A stretch of 64,000 nucleotides of DNA from Pseudomonas viridiflava. GTDB taxonomy: Bacteria > Pseudomonadota > Gammaproteobacteria > Pseudomonadales > Pseudomonadaceae. The stretch covers positions 1 through 64,000 of the forward strand of contig NZ_UTBG01000181.1 of NCBI RefSeq assembly GCF_900580675.1, given 5' to 3'. The position numbers were made by a program, and so were the translations under genes. The notes under the pieces are model-generated. The model worked only from the letters and a program-made list of their open reading frames with translations, ran no database searches and had not been told where the DNA came from. This document shows positions 49,711 through 57,303 of this stretch, piece after piece (the stretch's first letter is position 1; every line of letters begins with the position of its first letter).

Positions 49711-50405
49711 TGCTGATCGTCGACAATATCCATTCCTACTACGACAAGAGCCACGTGCTCGAAGGCGTGTCGCTGACCGTCAACCCCGGCGAACTGGTGA
49801 CGCTGCTCGGGCGCAACGGCGCCGGCAAGACCACCACGCTGCGCAGCATTCTCGGGATTATCTGCCCGCGCCATGGCCAGATTCACTTCAACGGCCAGGC
49901 GCTGGTCGGCCAGAAGATCTTTGAAATTGCGCGCCAGGGCCTGGCGCTGGTGCCGGAAAACCGCGGGATTTTCCGCCTGCTTACCGTCGAGGAAAACCTG
50001 CGCATCGCCGTGCGCAAGACCAGCCGCTGGCAGATGGAGGACGTGTACGGCATGTTCCCGCGCCTCAAGGAGCGGCGCAAAAACGCCGGCCATGCACTGT
50101 CCGGCGGCGAACAGCAGATGCTCGCCATCGCCCGCGCCCTGCTCAACGACCCCAAGCTGCTGATCCTCGATGAACCCACCGAAGGCCTGGCCCCGGTGAT
50201 CGTCGACGAGTTGGTGAAGATCCTGCGCAAGGTCAAGGACGACGGCCTGCCCGTGCTGCTGGTGGAACAGAACCTGATGGTCTGCGACAAGCTCGCCGAC
50301 CGCCATTACGTGCTCGAACAGGGCCGCGTGGTCTACGAAGGCAGCGCCGCCGCCTTCCGCGCCGACCCGAGCATCAAAAACCGCTATTTGGCCCTGAGTG
50401 CCTGA
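49710..50405 (+). CDS. Liv-type ABC transporter ATPase (LivF family)
   Basis: The 231-residue ATPase has Walker A GRNGAGKT at 34-41, FRLLTVEENLRIAVRKTSRW, signature LSGGEQQMLAIARALL and Walker B LLILDEPTEGLAP. ATG overlaps the LivG stop. It completes a five-gene importer. Confidence 0.94.
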   Translation: MLIVDNIHSYYDKSHVLEGVSLTVNPGELVTLLGRNGAGKTTTLRSILGIICPRHGQIHFNGQALVGQKIFEIARQGLALVPENRGIFRLLTVEENLRIAVRKTSRWQMEDVYGMFPRLKERRKNAGHALSGGEQQMLAIARALLNDPKLLILDEPTEGLAPVIVDELVKILRKVKDDGLPVLLVEQNLMVCDKLADRHYVLEQGRVVYEGSAAAFRADPSIKNRYLALSA

Positions 50406-50418
50406 CCGGAGATTGCAG

Positions 50419-51687
50419 ATGAATAGTTTTGCGCAACCGCTCAAGAGCAACGCCCCGCTGATCAACCGCGACCGCCTGTGGCAATCGCTGATGGACCTGG
50501 CCCGGCTCGGTGCCACGGTCAAAGGCGGCGTGTGCCGCCTGGCCCTGACTGACCTGGACCGCCAGGCCCGCGACCTGTTTGTGCAATGGTGCGAAGCCGC
50601 CGGGTGCAGCGTGAGTGTCGACGCCATCGGCAATATTTTCGCGCGTCGCCCTGGACGTAATCCGAACCTGCCCCCGGTGATGACCGGCAGCCATATCGAC
50701 ACCCAGCCCACCGGCGGCAAGTTCGATGGCTGCTATGGGGTGATGGCCGGGCTGGAAGTGATCCGCACTCTGAATGATTTGAAGATTGAAACCGAAGCGC
50801 CGATCGAAGTGGTGGTGTGGACCAACGAAGAAGGCTCGCGCTTCCCGCCGTGCATGATGGGTTCCGGGGTGTTTGCCGGGAAGTTCGACTTACAGGACAC
50901 CCTCGACAAACAGGACGAGCAAGGCCTCTCGGTGGGCGCCGAATTGCAGCGCATCGGCTACGCCGGTCCGCGTGCCGTACTGGGGCATCCGGTCGGTGCG
51001 TACTTCGAAGCGCATATCGAGCAAGGCCCGGTGCTGGAAGACCAGGCCACCACCATCGGCGTGGTCATGGGCTGCCTGGGCCAGAAGTGGTTCGACCTGA
51101 CCCTCACCGGCGTCGAGGCCCACGCCGGCCCCACGCCGATGCACCTGCGCAAGGATGCCCTGGTGGGCGCGGCCGAGGTGGTCAGCGCGGTCAACCGCAT
51201 CGCCCATCAACAGCAACCCCACGCCTGCGGCACCGTCGGTTGCCTGAGCCTGCACCCGGGTTCGCGCAACGTGATTCCCGGCCAGGTGCACATGACCATC
51301 GACCTGCGCCATCTGCACGCCGACAAGTTGCAAGCCATGGTCGATGAGGTGCGCGGCGTGATCGAAGCCACCGCGGCCCGACACGGGTTGACCTTTGAAC
51401 TGACGCCGACCGCGGATTTCCCGCCGCTGGACTTCAACCCGGCCTGCGTCAACGCCGTGCGCGACGGCGCCAGCGCCTTGGGTTTGAGCCATATGGACAT
51501 CGTCAGCGGCGCCGGGCATGACGCGATTTTCGTCGCCGAACTCGGCCCGGCCGGGATGATCTTTGTGCCGTGCGAAGGCGGCATCAGCCACAACGAAATC
51601 GAAAACGCCGCGCCGGATGACCTGGCGGCAGGCTGCGCGGTGCTGCTGCGCGCCATGGTCAACGCGGCGCAGGGGGAACTGGCATGA
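50419..51687 (+). CDS. Zn-dependent N-carbamoyl/ureido hydrolase (M20 hydantoinase/carbamoylase family)
   Basis: The 422-residue amidohydrolase of the beta-ureidopropionase, L-carbamoylase and allantoate-amidohydrolase family has the binuclear zinc ligands His92 and Asp94-type residues in TGSHIDTQPTGGKFDGCYGV, Asp103 and Glu137/Glu138 in VVWTNEEGSRF. A dimerisation/substrate segment HAGPTPMHLRKDAL follows. It lies 13 bp after livF and overlaps the amidase start. It would remove a carbamoyl group or hydrolyse a ureide; the exact substrate is open. Confidence 0.88.
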   Translation: MNSFAQPLKSNAPLINRDRLWQSLMDLARLGATVKGGVCRLALTDLDRQARDLFVQWCEAAGCSVSVDAIGNIFARRPGRNPNLPPVMTGSHIDTQPTGGKFDGCYGVMAGLEVIRTLNDLKIETEAPIEVVVWTNEEGSRFPPCMMGSGVFAGKFDLQDTLDKQDEQGLSVGAELQRIGYAGPRAVLGHPVGAYFEAHIEQGPVLEDQATTIGVVMGCLGQKWFDLTLTGVEAHAGPTPMHLRKDALVGAAEVVSAVNRIAHQQQPHACGTVGCLSLHPGSRNVIPGQVHMTIDLRHLHADKLQAMVDEVRGVIEATAARHGLTFELTPTADFPPLDFNPACVNAVRDGASALGLSHMDIVSGAGHDAIFVAELGPAGMIFVPCEGGISHNEIENAAPDDLAAGCAVLLRAMVNAAQGELA

Positions 51688-53084
51688 GTGAGATCGGCCA
51701 ACTGACGGCGGTGCAACTGCTGCAGCATTTTCGCGAAAAAACCCTGTCACCGGTGGACGTTACCGAGGACGCATTGCTGCGTATCGAGCGCTACAACCCG
51801 CAGGTAAACGCCTACTGTCACGTCGACCCGGAAGGCGCCTTGAACGCCGCGCGGGCGTCGGAACAGCGCTGGCTCAAGGGCGCCCCCTGCGGCGCGCTCG
51901 ACGGTGTGCCGGCGTCGATCAAAGACCTCACGCTGACCCTCGGCATGCCCACGCGCAAGGGTTCGCGCACTACCTCCGCCGAGGGGCCGTGGGATGTCGA
52001 CGCGCCCTTCCCGGCCTTTATGCGCAAGGCCGGCGCGGTGCTGCTGGGCAAGACCACCACCCCGGAATTCGGCTGGAAAGGCGTCACCGACAACCCGCTG
52101 TACGGCATCACTCGCAACCCGTGGGACACGCGGACCACGGCGGGCGGCTCATCGGGCGGGGCCGGTGCGGCGGCGGCGTTGAACCTCGGCGTGTTGCACC
52201 AGGGCAGTGACGCCGGGGGTTCCATCCGGATTCCCTGCGCGTTTACCGGCACCTTCGGCATCAAGCCGACCTTTGGTTACGTGCCGCAGTGGCCGGCCAG
52301 CTCCATGACCATCCTGTCGCACCTGGGGCCGATGACCCGCACCGTCGAAGACAGCGTGCTGATGCTGCAGACCATCGCCCAGCCGGATGCACGCGACGGC
52401 CTGATCGGCGCGCCGAGGACCACCCCATGGCTTACGCCGGGTAGCGACCTGAAGGGGTTGCGCGTGGCTTACAGCCCCACGTTCGGCTATGTGGAGGTCG
52501 ATCCGCAAGTGGCGGCAGTTGTCGCCCGCGCGGTGGAAGGCCTGGTGCAACTGGGCGCTCATGTCGAGCAGATCGACCCAGGGTTCAGCGACCCGCTCGA
52601 GGTGTTCAGCACCCTGTGGGCAGCCGGTGCCGCGCGCCTGACAAGCACGATGAGCGATGCACAAAAACAACTGCTGGACCCCGGCCTGCTGCGCATCGCG
52701 CAACAAGGCGAGCGCCTGAGCCTGGATGACCTCAACGCAGCCCTTGAAGCACGGGCCGCCCTGGTGGCGCGGATGGCGGCGTTCCATGAACACTACGACG
52801 TGTTGGTTTCGCCGATGATGCCAATCACCGCGTTCGAGGCCGGGCACAACGTGCCACCGGGTTCGGGGATGAATGAGTGGACACAGTGGACGCCATTTAC
52901 CTATCCCTTCAACTTGACGCAGCAGCCTGCGGCGTCGGTGCCGTGTGGGTTGGCGGCGAATGGCTTGCCGGTGGGGTTGCATGTGGTGGGTGCGCGGTTT
53001 GCGGATGAGCAGGTGTTGAAGGTGTGCCAGGTGTATGCCAAGGCCTTTCCCACCGAACACCTTGCAGCACCTCGTCACCCGTAG
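51684..53084 (+). CDS. Amidase-signature family amidase
   Basis: The 466-residue enzyme has the full triad: Lys80 in GVPASIKDL, Ser156 in TAGGSSGGAG and nucleophile Ser180 in GSDAGGSIRIPCAF. Its ATG overlaps the carbamoylase stop (ATGA). It would hydrolyse an amide, perhaps the product or a parallel substrate of the carbamoylase. Together with the importer it suggests use of an amide/ureide as a nitrogen source. Confidence 0.92.
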   Translation: MSEIGQLTAVQLLQHFREKTLSPVDVTEDALLRIERYNPQVNAYCHVDPEGALNAARASEQRWLKGAPCGALDGVPASIKDLTLTLGMPTRKGSRTTSAEGPWDVDAPFPAFMRKAGAVLLGKTTTPEFGWKGVTDNPLYGITRNPWDTRTTAGGSSGGAGAAAALNLGVLHQGSDAGGSIRIPCAFTGTFGIKPTFGYVPQWPASSMTILSHLGPMTRTVEDSVLMLQTIAQPDARDGLIGAPRTTPWLTPGSDLKGLRVAYSPTFGYVEVDPQVAAVVARAVEGLVQLGAHVEQIDPGFSDPLEVFSTLWAAGAARLTSTMSDAQKQLLDPGLLRIAQQGERLSLDDLNAALEARAALVARMAAFHEHYDVLVSPMMPITAFEAGHNVPPGSGMNEWTQWTPFTYPFNLTQQPAASVPCGLAANGLPVGLHVVGARFADEQVLKVCQVYAKAFPTEHLAAPRHP

Positions 53085-53094
53085 GACGGCCAAG

Positions 53095-53128
53095 GCGCCC
53101 TGGGATTGCCTTGTGCATCCCGGGGCGC
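53095..53128 (+). terminator. GC-rich hairpin after the amidase operon
   Basis: GCGCCCTGGGAT (53095-53106) and ATCCCGGGGCGC (53117-53128) pair at 11 of 12 positions with a 10-nt loop, right after the amidase stop. No T-tract follows, so it may end or stabilise the message rather than be a textbook intrinsic terminator. Confidence 0.5.
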
Positions 53129-53178
53129 GATTGGCTTACAATTCGCACCTCACTTTTTTGTCGTACGGATTGTTTCAG

Positions 53179-53454
53179 ATGGAATTCACAAGGACTGTCC
53201 TGGCGAGCGCATTGCTCGCCCTGCTGCCAGCCATGGCCTGCAACGCAGCGCTCGATCTGAGCTACACGGCACCTGAGCCCACGGCAGCACCGCCCGATGC
53301 GACGCCTCAGCCCAAATCGCTGTTTCCCGTGCAGACCCTGCCGCCGCTGAAGCTCGAATACAGCTGCGAAGGGCCGCAATGCCAATATGAAACCTTCATC
53401 GACAAACGGCACGAAGACCAGACGAGCCGTCACTGGTCGATCGGCATCCAATGA
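53179..53454 (+). CDS. Small secreted protein coupled to a membrane nuclease
   Basis: The 91-residue protein has a signal peptide (FTRTVLASALLALLPAMACNA) and a short mature domain, Pro-rich at first (TAPEPTAAPPDATPQPK), with a cysteine pair in EYSCEGPQCQYE and a charged end (DKRHEDQTSRHW). ATG 53179 is the first start giving a signal peptide. Its stop overlaps the nuclease ATG (ATGA), implying joint function. No family was recognised. It could be a periplasmic sensor or antitoxin-like partner for the periplasmic loop of the next protein. Confidence 0.7.
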   Translation: MEFTRTVLASALLALLPAMACNAALDLSYTAPEPTAAPPDATPQPKSLFPVQTLPPLKLEYSCEGPQCQYETFIDKRHEDQTSRHWSIGIQ

Positions 53455-54491
53455 TCAGTTGGCTCAAGTCGTTCTGGCGCACCAAGCCATCGCAGACGCT
53501 CGCCCAGATGATTCTCAGTACCCGGCGCAACAAGGCCCGAACAAGCCTGCTGCTGGTGCTGATTATGGTGAGCACCGCGATCAACTATGCGCTGTTAATC
53601 CGCGAGGTGTTCCAGCCCGCTGACCAGGCCAATCCGGCGGTCTATAACCTGATGACCTCCGAGGAGTTCCGGCAGAACACCGATCCATTATTCGACAAGT
53701 TGAAAGCCTACAACCGGGAACCCAGCGCAGAGCGTCTCGATGAACTCTCCACCCTTATTGTCCCCGATCGGGGGCATATCTGGGTTTACGTCAGCCTCAA
53801 GTTCCAACTCCTGCCGCAAGCCGACCAGGCCGGCAATGCACTTGCGCGCTACCACTACGAGCCGCAAATTACCGTGCGCCCGGCTTTGCCAGGGCTGTCG
53901 CTGTTCATCCTCATCGAAACTATTCTGCTGTTGTTGCTGATCTACACCAGGTTGAAAGAGCCGGCGGCCATGCTCGCGTTCGAAGAGCGCCAGCTGGCGA
54001 GGTTTTTTGATGACGAGCCGGATGCACCGGCGCCCTCACCGCTGGATACGGTCCGGCACCTGCTGCACCACTTTCATCGCTTCTGCCTGGCGCTGAATCA
54101 TCGCCACGGTGGCCGGACGGGCCTGTCGGTGCAGCATGAATACGACGTGCAGGATCTGCTGCGTGCCCTGCTCAAACTACATATCGCCGACGTGCGTGCC
54201 GAAGAGCCTGTGCCGAGCTGCGCAGGCGCTTCATCGCGCCTGGACTTTCTGCTGCATGAGCTGGAAGTGGGTATCGAAGTGAAAATGACCCGCGCGGGGC
54301 TGAAGGACAAAAAACTCGGTGAAGAGTTAATCGTCGATATCGCCCGCTATGCCGAACATCCGCGCTGCCGACAACTGATCTGCTTCGTCTATGACCCCAG
54401 CTACCTCATCCGCAATCGCCAGGCTCTGCAGGAGTACGTTCTGCGTCAAGGGCATCGCCTCCCTGTCGAACTGATCTTTTCGCCCGCCTGA
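53451..54491 (+). CDS. Membrane-anchored DpnII/MboI-like PD-(D/E)xK nuclease-domain protein
   Basis: The 346-residue protein has a basic N-terminus (TRRNKAR), a first transmembrane helix about 31-50, a loop of about 95 residues, a second helix about 147-166 and a cytosolic C-terminal domain. That domain reads as the DpnII/MboI-type PD-(D/E)xK fold: YDVQDLLRALLKLHIADV (231-248), Asp265 in SRLDFLLHE, Glu276-x-Lys278 in VGIEVKMTR, and ELIVDIARYAEHPRCRQLIC then FVYDPSYLIRN. Catalytic Asp, Glu and Lys are intact. The positive-inside rule puts the loop in the periplasm and the nuclease in the cytoplasm. The coupled upstream gene makes a secreted protein. No known system name was recognised; a defence or stress effector is plausible. 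Confidence 0.72.
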   Translation: MISWLKSFWRTKPSQTLAQMILSTRRNKARTSLLLVLIMVSTAINYALLIREVFQPADQANPAVYNLMTSEEFRQNTDPLFDKLKAYNREPSAERLDELSTLIVPDRGHIWVYVSLKFQLLPQADQAGNALARYHYEPQITVRPALPGLSLFILIETILLLLLIYTRLKEPAAMLAFEERQLARFFDDEPDAPAPSPLDTVRHLLHHFHRFCLALNHRHGGRTGLSVQHEYDVQDLLRALLKLHIADVRAEEPVPSCAGASSRLDFLLHELEVGIEVKMTRAGLKDKKLGEELIVDIARYAEHPRCRQLICFVYDPSYLIRNRQALQEYVLRQGHRLPVELIFSPA

Positions 54492-54530
54492 CGGCTACAC
54501 TGTCGGGCTTGAGCAACCTGCGAGACCTTC

Positions 54531-55394
54531 ATGGACATTGAACTGGCACGCACCTTCCTCGAAATCATCCGCTGCGGCAGCCTGGCCGCGGCGGCCGAGA
54601 AACTGCACGTCACCCAGACCGCCATTACCGCACGGGTCAAAAACCTCGAAAGCCAACTCGGCAGCACGCTGTTTATCCGCAACCGCGCAGGTGCTCGCCT
54701 GACTTCTGACGGCGAGGCCTTTGTGGTGTATGCCAACCAGTTGCTGCAAACCTGGGAGGCCGCGCGGCGCGACTTGCCGTTGCCCGATGGCTATCGCAAT
54801 GTGCTGCATATCGGCGGCGAAGTCAGCCTGTGCAACCCGCTGATGCTCGGCTGGGCCCAGGCACTGCGTGAGCGGATCCCCGGGCATGCGCTGCGTACCG
54901 AAGTGCGTGAAGGCGAATACTTGCTGCGCCAACTGGAACTGGGCGTGCTCGACGCCGCCCTGGTGTTCCAGCCGCAGTACTGGCCGGGGTTGCAGGTGGA
55001 ACAGGTGCTCGAGGAAAAGCTGATTCTGGTGCAACTGGTGAGCAAACCCGACCCGTACGTCTACATCGACTGGGGCCCGGGCTTTCGCCAGCAGCATGAC
55101 GCCGCCCTGCCCGATCGGGCTCGCGCGGCATTGAGTTTCAACCTGGGACCGCTGGCGTTGCAGTACATCCTGGAGAACGGCGGCGCCGGGTATTTCCGCA
55201 CGCGGGTGGTGCAGAGCTATCTGGACAGTGGCGTGATGGAGCGCGTGCCCAAGGCTCCGGAGTTCAACTTCCCGACGTTCGTGGTATATTCGCGGGCGCG
55301 GGATTCGGCGGTACTGCAACAGGCGCTGGAATTGCTGCGCGGCGTGGTCAAGGCCGAGACCGACTGGTCGCAACGCTGGGACCCGCTGATTTAA
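54531..55394 (+). CDS. LysR-family regulator
   Basis: The 287-residue protein has a LysR winged helix (DIELARTFLEIIRCGSLAAA, then VTQTAITARVKNLESQLGST) and an effector domain with the HdfR-like block ALQYILENGGAGYFRTRVVQ. It lies 39 bp after the nuclease gene and 81 bp before the hydroxylase-like gene on the same strand. Target unknown; the downstream gene is the closest candidate. Confidence 0.88.
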   Translation: MDIELARTFLEIIRCGSLAAAAEKLHVTQTAITARVKNLESQLGSTLFIRNRAGARLTSDGEAFVVYANQLLQTWEAARRDLPLPDGYRNVLHIGGEVSLCNPLMLGWAQALRERIPGHALRTEVREGEYLLRQLELGVLDAALVFQPQYWPGLQVEQVLEEKLILVQLVSKPDPYVYIDWGPGFRQQHDAALPDRARAALSFNLGPLALQYILENGGAGYFRTRVVQSYLDSGVMERVPKAPEFNFPTFVVYSRARDSAVLQQALELLRGVVKAETDWSQRWDPLI

Positions 55395-55437
55395 GCCCGC
55401 TGACGGCGCAAAACTCGCACTATTGCCTGCACCAACT

Positions 55438-55469
55438 AAGCTCAGTCTCCAACAAAAAATACTGAGCTT
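55438..55469 (+). promoter_or_regulatory. Perfect hairpin overlapping the ribosome-binding region of the hydroxylase-like gene
   Basis: AAGCTCAGT (55438-55446) and ACTGAGCTT (55461-55469) are perfect inverted repeats with a 14-nt A-rich loop. The right arm contains the only Shine-Dalgarno-like GAG before ATG 55476, so folding could hide the ribosome site; as DNA it could be a LysR site. Confidence 0.45.
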
Positions 55470-55475
55470 CATGCC

Positions 55476-56153
55476 ATGGACCATCCCACCGAAACCTTTC
55501 GCGCCGCTTACCGTGCAGCCGTCAGCCGCCACTACAACCCCTGGGTGCACGCCAGTTTTGTGCTGGGTTACGGCATTGCCTGTATCGCCCTGGCATGCTC
55601 GACCACGGCGCGGATCACCGCGCTGCAATGGCTGACCGTCCCGTTGACCCTGGTGTTCTTCAACCTCTGCATCTACCTCGTGCACCGTCATCTCGGCCAT
55701 CACAAGCATGCCCTGGCGCGGCTGTTTTACGCACGCCACACCGGCGACCACCACAGCTTTTTCACCCCCGGACACATGACCTTCGACAGCGCACGCGACT
55801 GGCGCGTCATCCTGTTCCCCGCCTGGCTGATCGTGCTGCACAGCCTGGCAATCACCCTGCCCGCCTGGTGGCTGCTCAAGCAACTGAGCCCGAATGTTGC
55901 CGGGCTGTTTGCCGGCTGCATGATCCTCGGCTATTTGCTGTACGAAGTGTTTCACGCCTGCGAGCACCTGCCCGCCGAACACCCGGTGGCGCGCCTGCCG
56001 TGGGTGTGCCAGATGCACCAACTGCACGCCCTGCACCATCGCCGCGAGCTGATGCAGGGGCGCAATTTCAATATCGTCCTGCCCTTAATGGATTACTTGT
56101 TCGGCACTCTGTACTGGGAACCGCGCACTAACGACAACCAGGAATCGTCATGA
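55476..56153 (+). CDS. Fatty-acid-hydroxylase/sterol-desaturase superfamily membrane protein
   Basis: The 225-residue di-iron membrane enzyme of the FA-hydroxylase superfamily has histidine clusters HRHLGHHKH, RHTGDHHS, CEHLPAEH and HQLHALHHRREL, and about four transmembrane helices. It would hydroxylate or desaturate a lipid. The stop overlaps the next ATG (ATGA-type), so it is coupled to the beta-propeller gene. Specific substrate unknown. Confidence 0.85.
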   Translation: MDHPTETFRAAYRAAVSRHYNPWVHASFVLGYGIACIALACSTTARITALQWLTVPLTLVFFNLCIYLVHRHLGHHKHALARLFYARHTGDHHSFFTPGHMTFDSARDWRVILFPAWLIVLHSLAITLPAWWLLKQLSPNVAGLFAGCMILGYLLYEVFHACEHLPAEHPVARLPWVCQMHQLHALHHRRELMQGRNFNIVLPLMDYLFGTLYWEPRTNDNQESS

Positions 56154-57246
56154 GTACCCGTCCGAAAAAACTGCGCCATCTGATGTTTGTGCTGCTGTTG
56201 GCAGTGATCGCTTTTTTGCTGTTGATGCCCACCAAGGTACAACCGGTCAACTGGGCACCGCCCAAAGCGCCCTCAATGAAGGACGGGCCTTACGCCGAAA
56301 ATCAGCGACTCAAGGGTGTGCAAAAAATCGGCGCGCAGGACATCACCGGGCCCGAGGCGCTGCTGCTGGATGCCCAGGGTTTTCTGATCAGCGGGCTGCA
56401 GGATGGACGGCTCATCCGCACCTCGCCCGACAGCCGCAGCCTGGAAGTACTGGCCAATACCGGTGGGCGCCCGCTGGGCATGGCGCCGCACCCGGACGGG
56501 CGGCTGATCATTGCCGACGGGGTCAAGGGCCTGCTCGCGCTGGATGCCAACCGCCAACTCACGTCCTTGAGCACCGCCGCCAACGGCGTACCTTTTGGTT
56601 TTACCAATGACGTGGCGGTCGACGCCGGCGGGCGCTATGCGTATTTCAGCGATGCGTCGAGTCGCTGGGGTTATGGCCAGGACGGTGAAGCAGTGATCGA
56701 GCATGGCGGCGATGGTCGGCTGCTGCGTTATGACTTCAACACCGGCACCACCGAGGTCTTGCTTGCGCAGTTGCAATTCGCCAACGGCGTGGCCCTCGGC
56801 CCGAACGAAAACTACGTGCTGGTGAATGAAACCGGCGCCTATCGCATCAGCCGTTACTGGCTCAAGGGCGAACGCGCCGGCCAGCATGACCTGTTTATCG
56901 ACAACCTGCCCGGCCTGCCGGACAACCTCAGTTTTAACGGCCAGGACCGTTTCTGGGTGGCGCTGTACTCGCCGCGCAACCCCTTGCTCGACAGCTTGCC
57001 GGCTACCCGTTGCTGCGCAAAGTGATGGTGCGCGCCTTGATGGTGGTGCCCAAGCCGATCGAGCGCAAAGCGTTTGTGCTGGGGCTGGATACCGACGGCA
57101 AGGTCATCGCCAACCTGCAGGATGGCAGCACGGGCAATTACTCGCCGATCACCACCGCGCGGGAGTATGGCGACTGGCTGTACCTGGGATCGCTGAAAAG
57201 CACGAGCATGGCGCGCCTGCCGTTGGCGATGGCATTGGCGCAATAA
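56150..57246 (+). pseudogene. Frameshifted strictosidine-synthase/SMP-30-like beta-propeller protein
   Basis: Residues 1-285 (signal anchor MFVLLLAVIAFLLLMP, then propeller repeats with GPEALLLDAQGFLISG and FGFTNDVAVDAGGRYAYFSD) run in one frame that stops at 57025. The conserved continuation GYPLLRKVMVRALMVVPKPI...SLKSTSMARLPL lies in another frame to 57246. Adding one base near 56994-57002 (CTTG-CCGG to CTTGGCCGG) restores one protein of about 364 residues. Either the gene is inactivated or the sequence has a one-base error. The intact form would be a membrane-anchored periplasmic lactonase-like protein. Confidence 0.8.
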
Positions 57247-57250
57247 CGCA

Positions 57251-57281
57251 AAAAGGGCATACAAGCTTGGCTTGTATGCCC
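57251..57281 (-). terminator. Intrinsic terminator of the secreted PPC protein gene
   Basis: GGGCATACAAGC and GCTTGTATGCCC (57255-57266, 57270-57281) form a perfect 12-bp stem with a TTG loop; on the minus strand five T follow. It lies 22 bp after the minus-strand gene ending at 57304. Confidence 0.85.
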
Positions 57282-57303
57282 CAGGTTTCAAGGGTTCAGG
57301 TCC

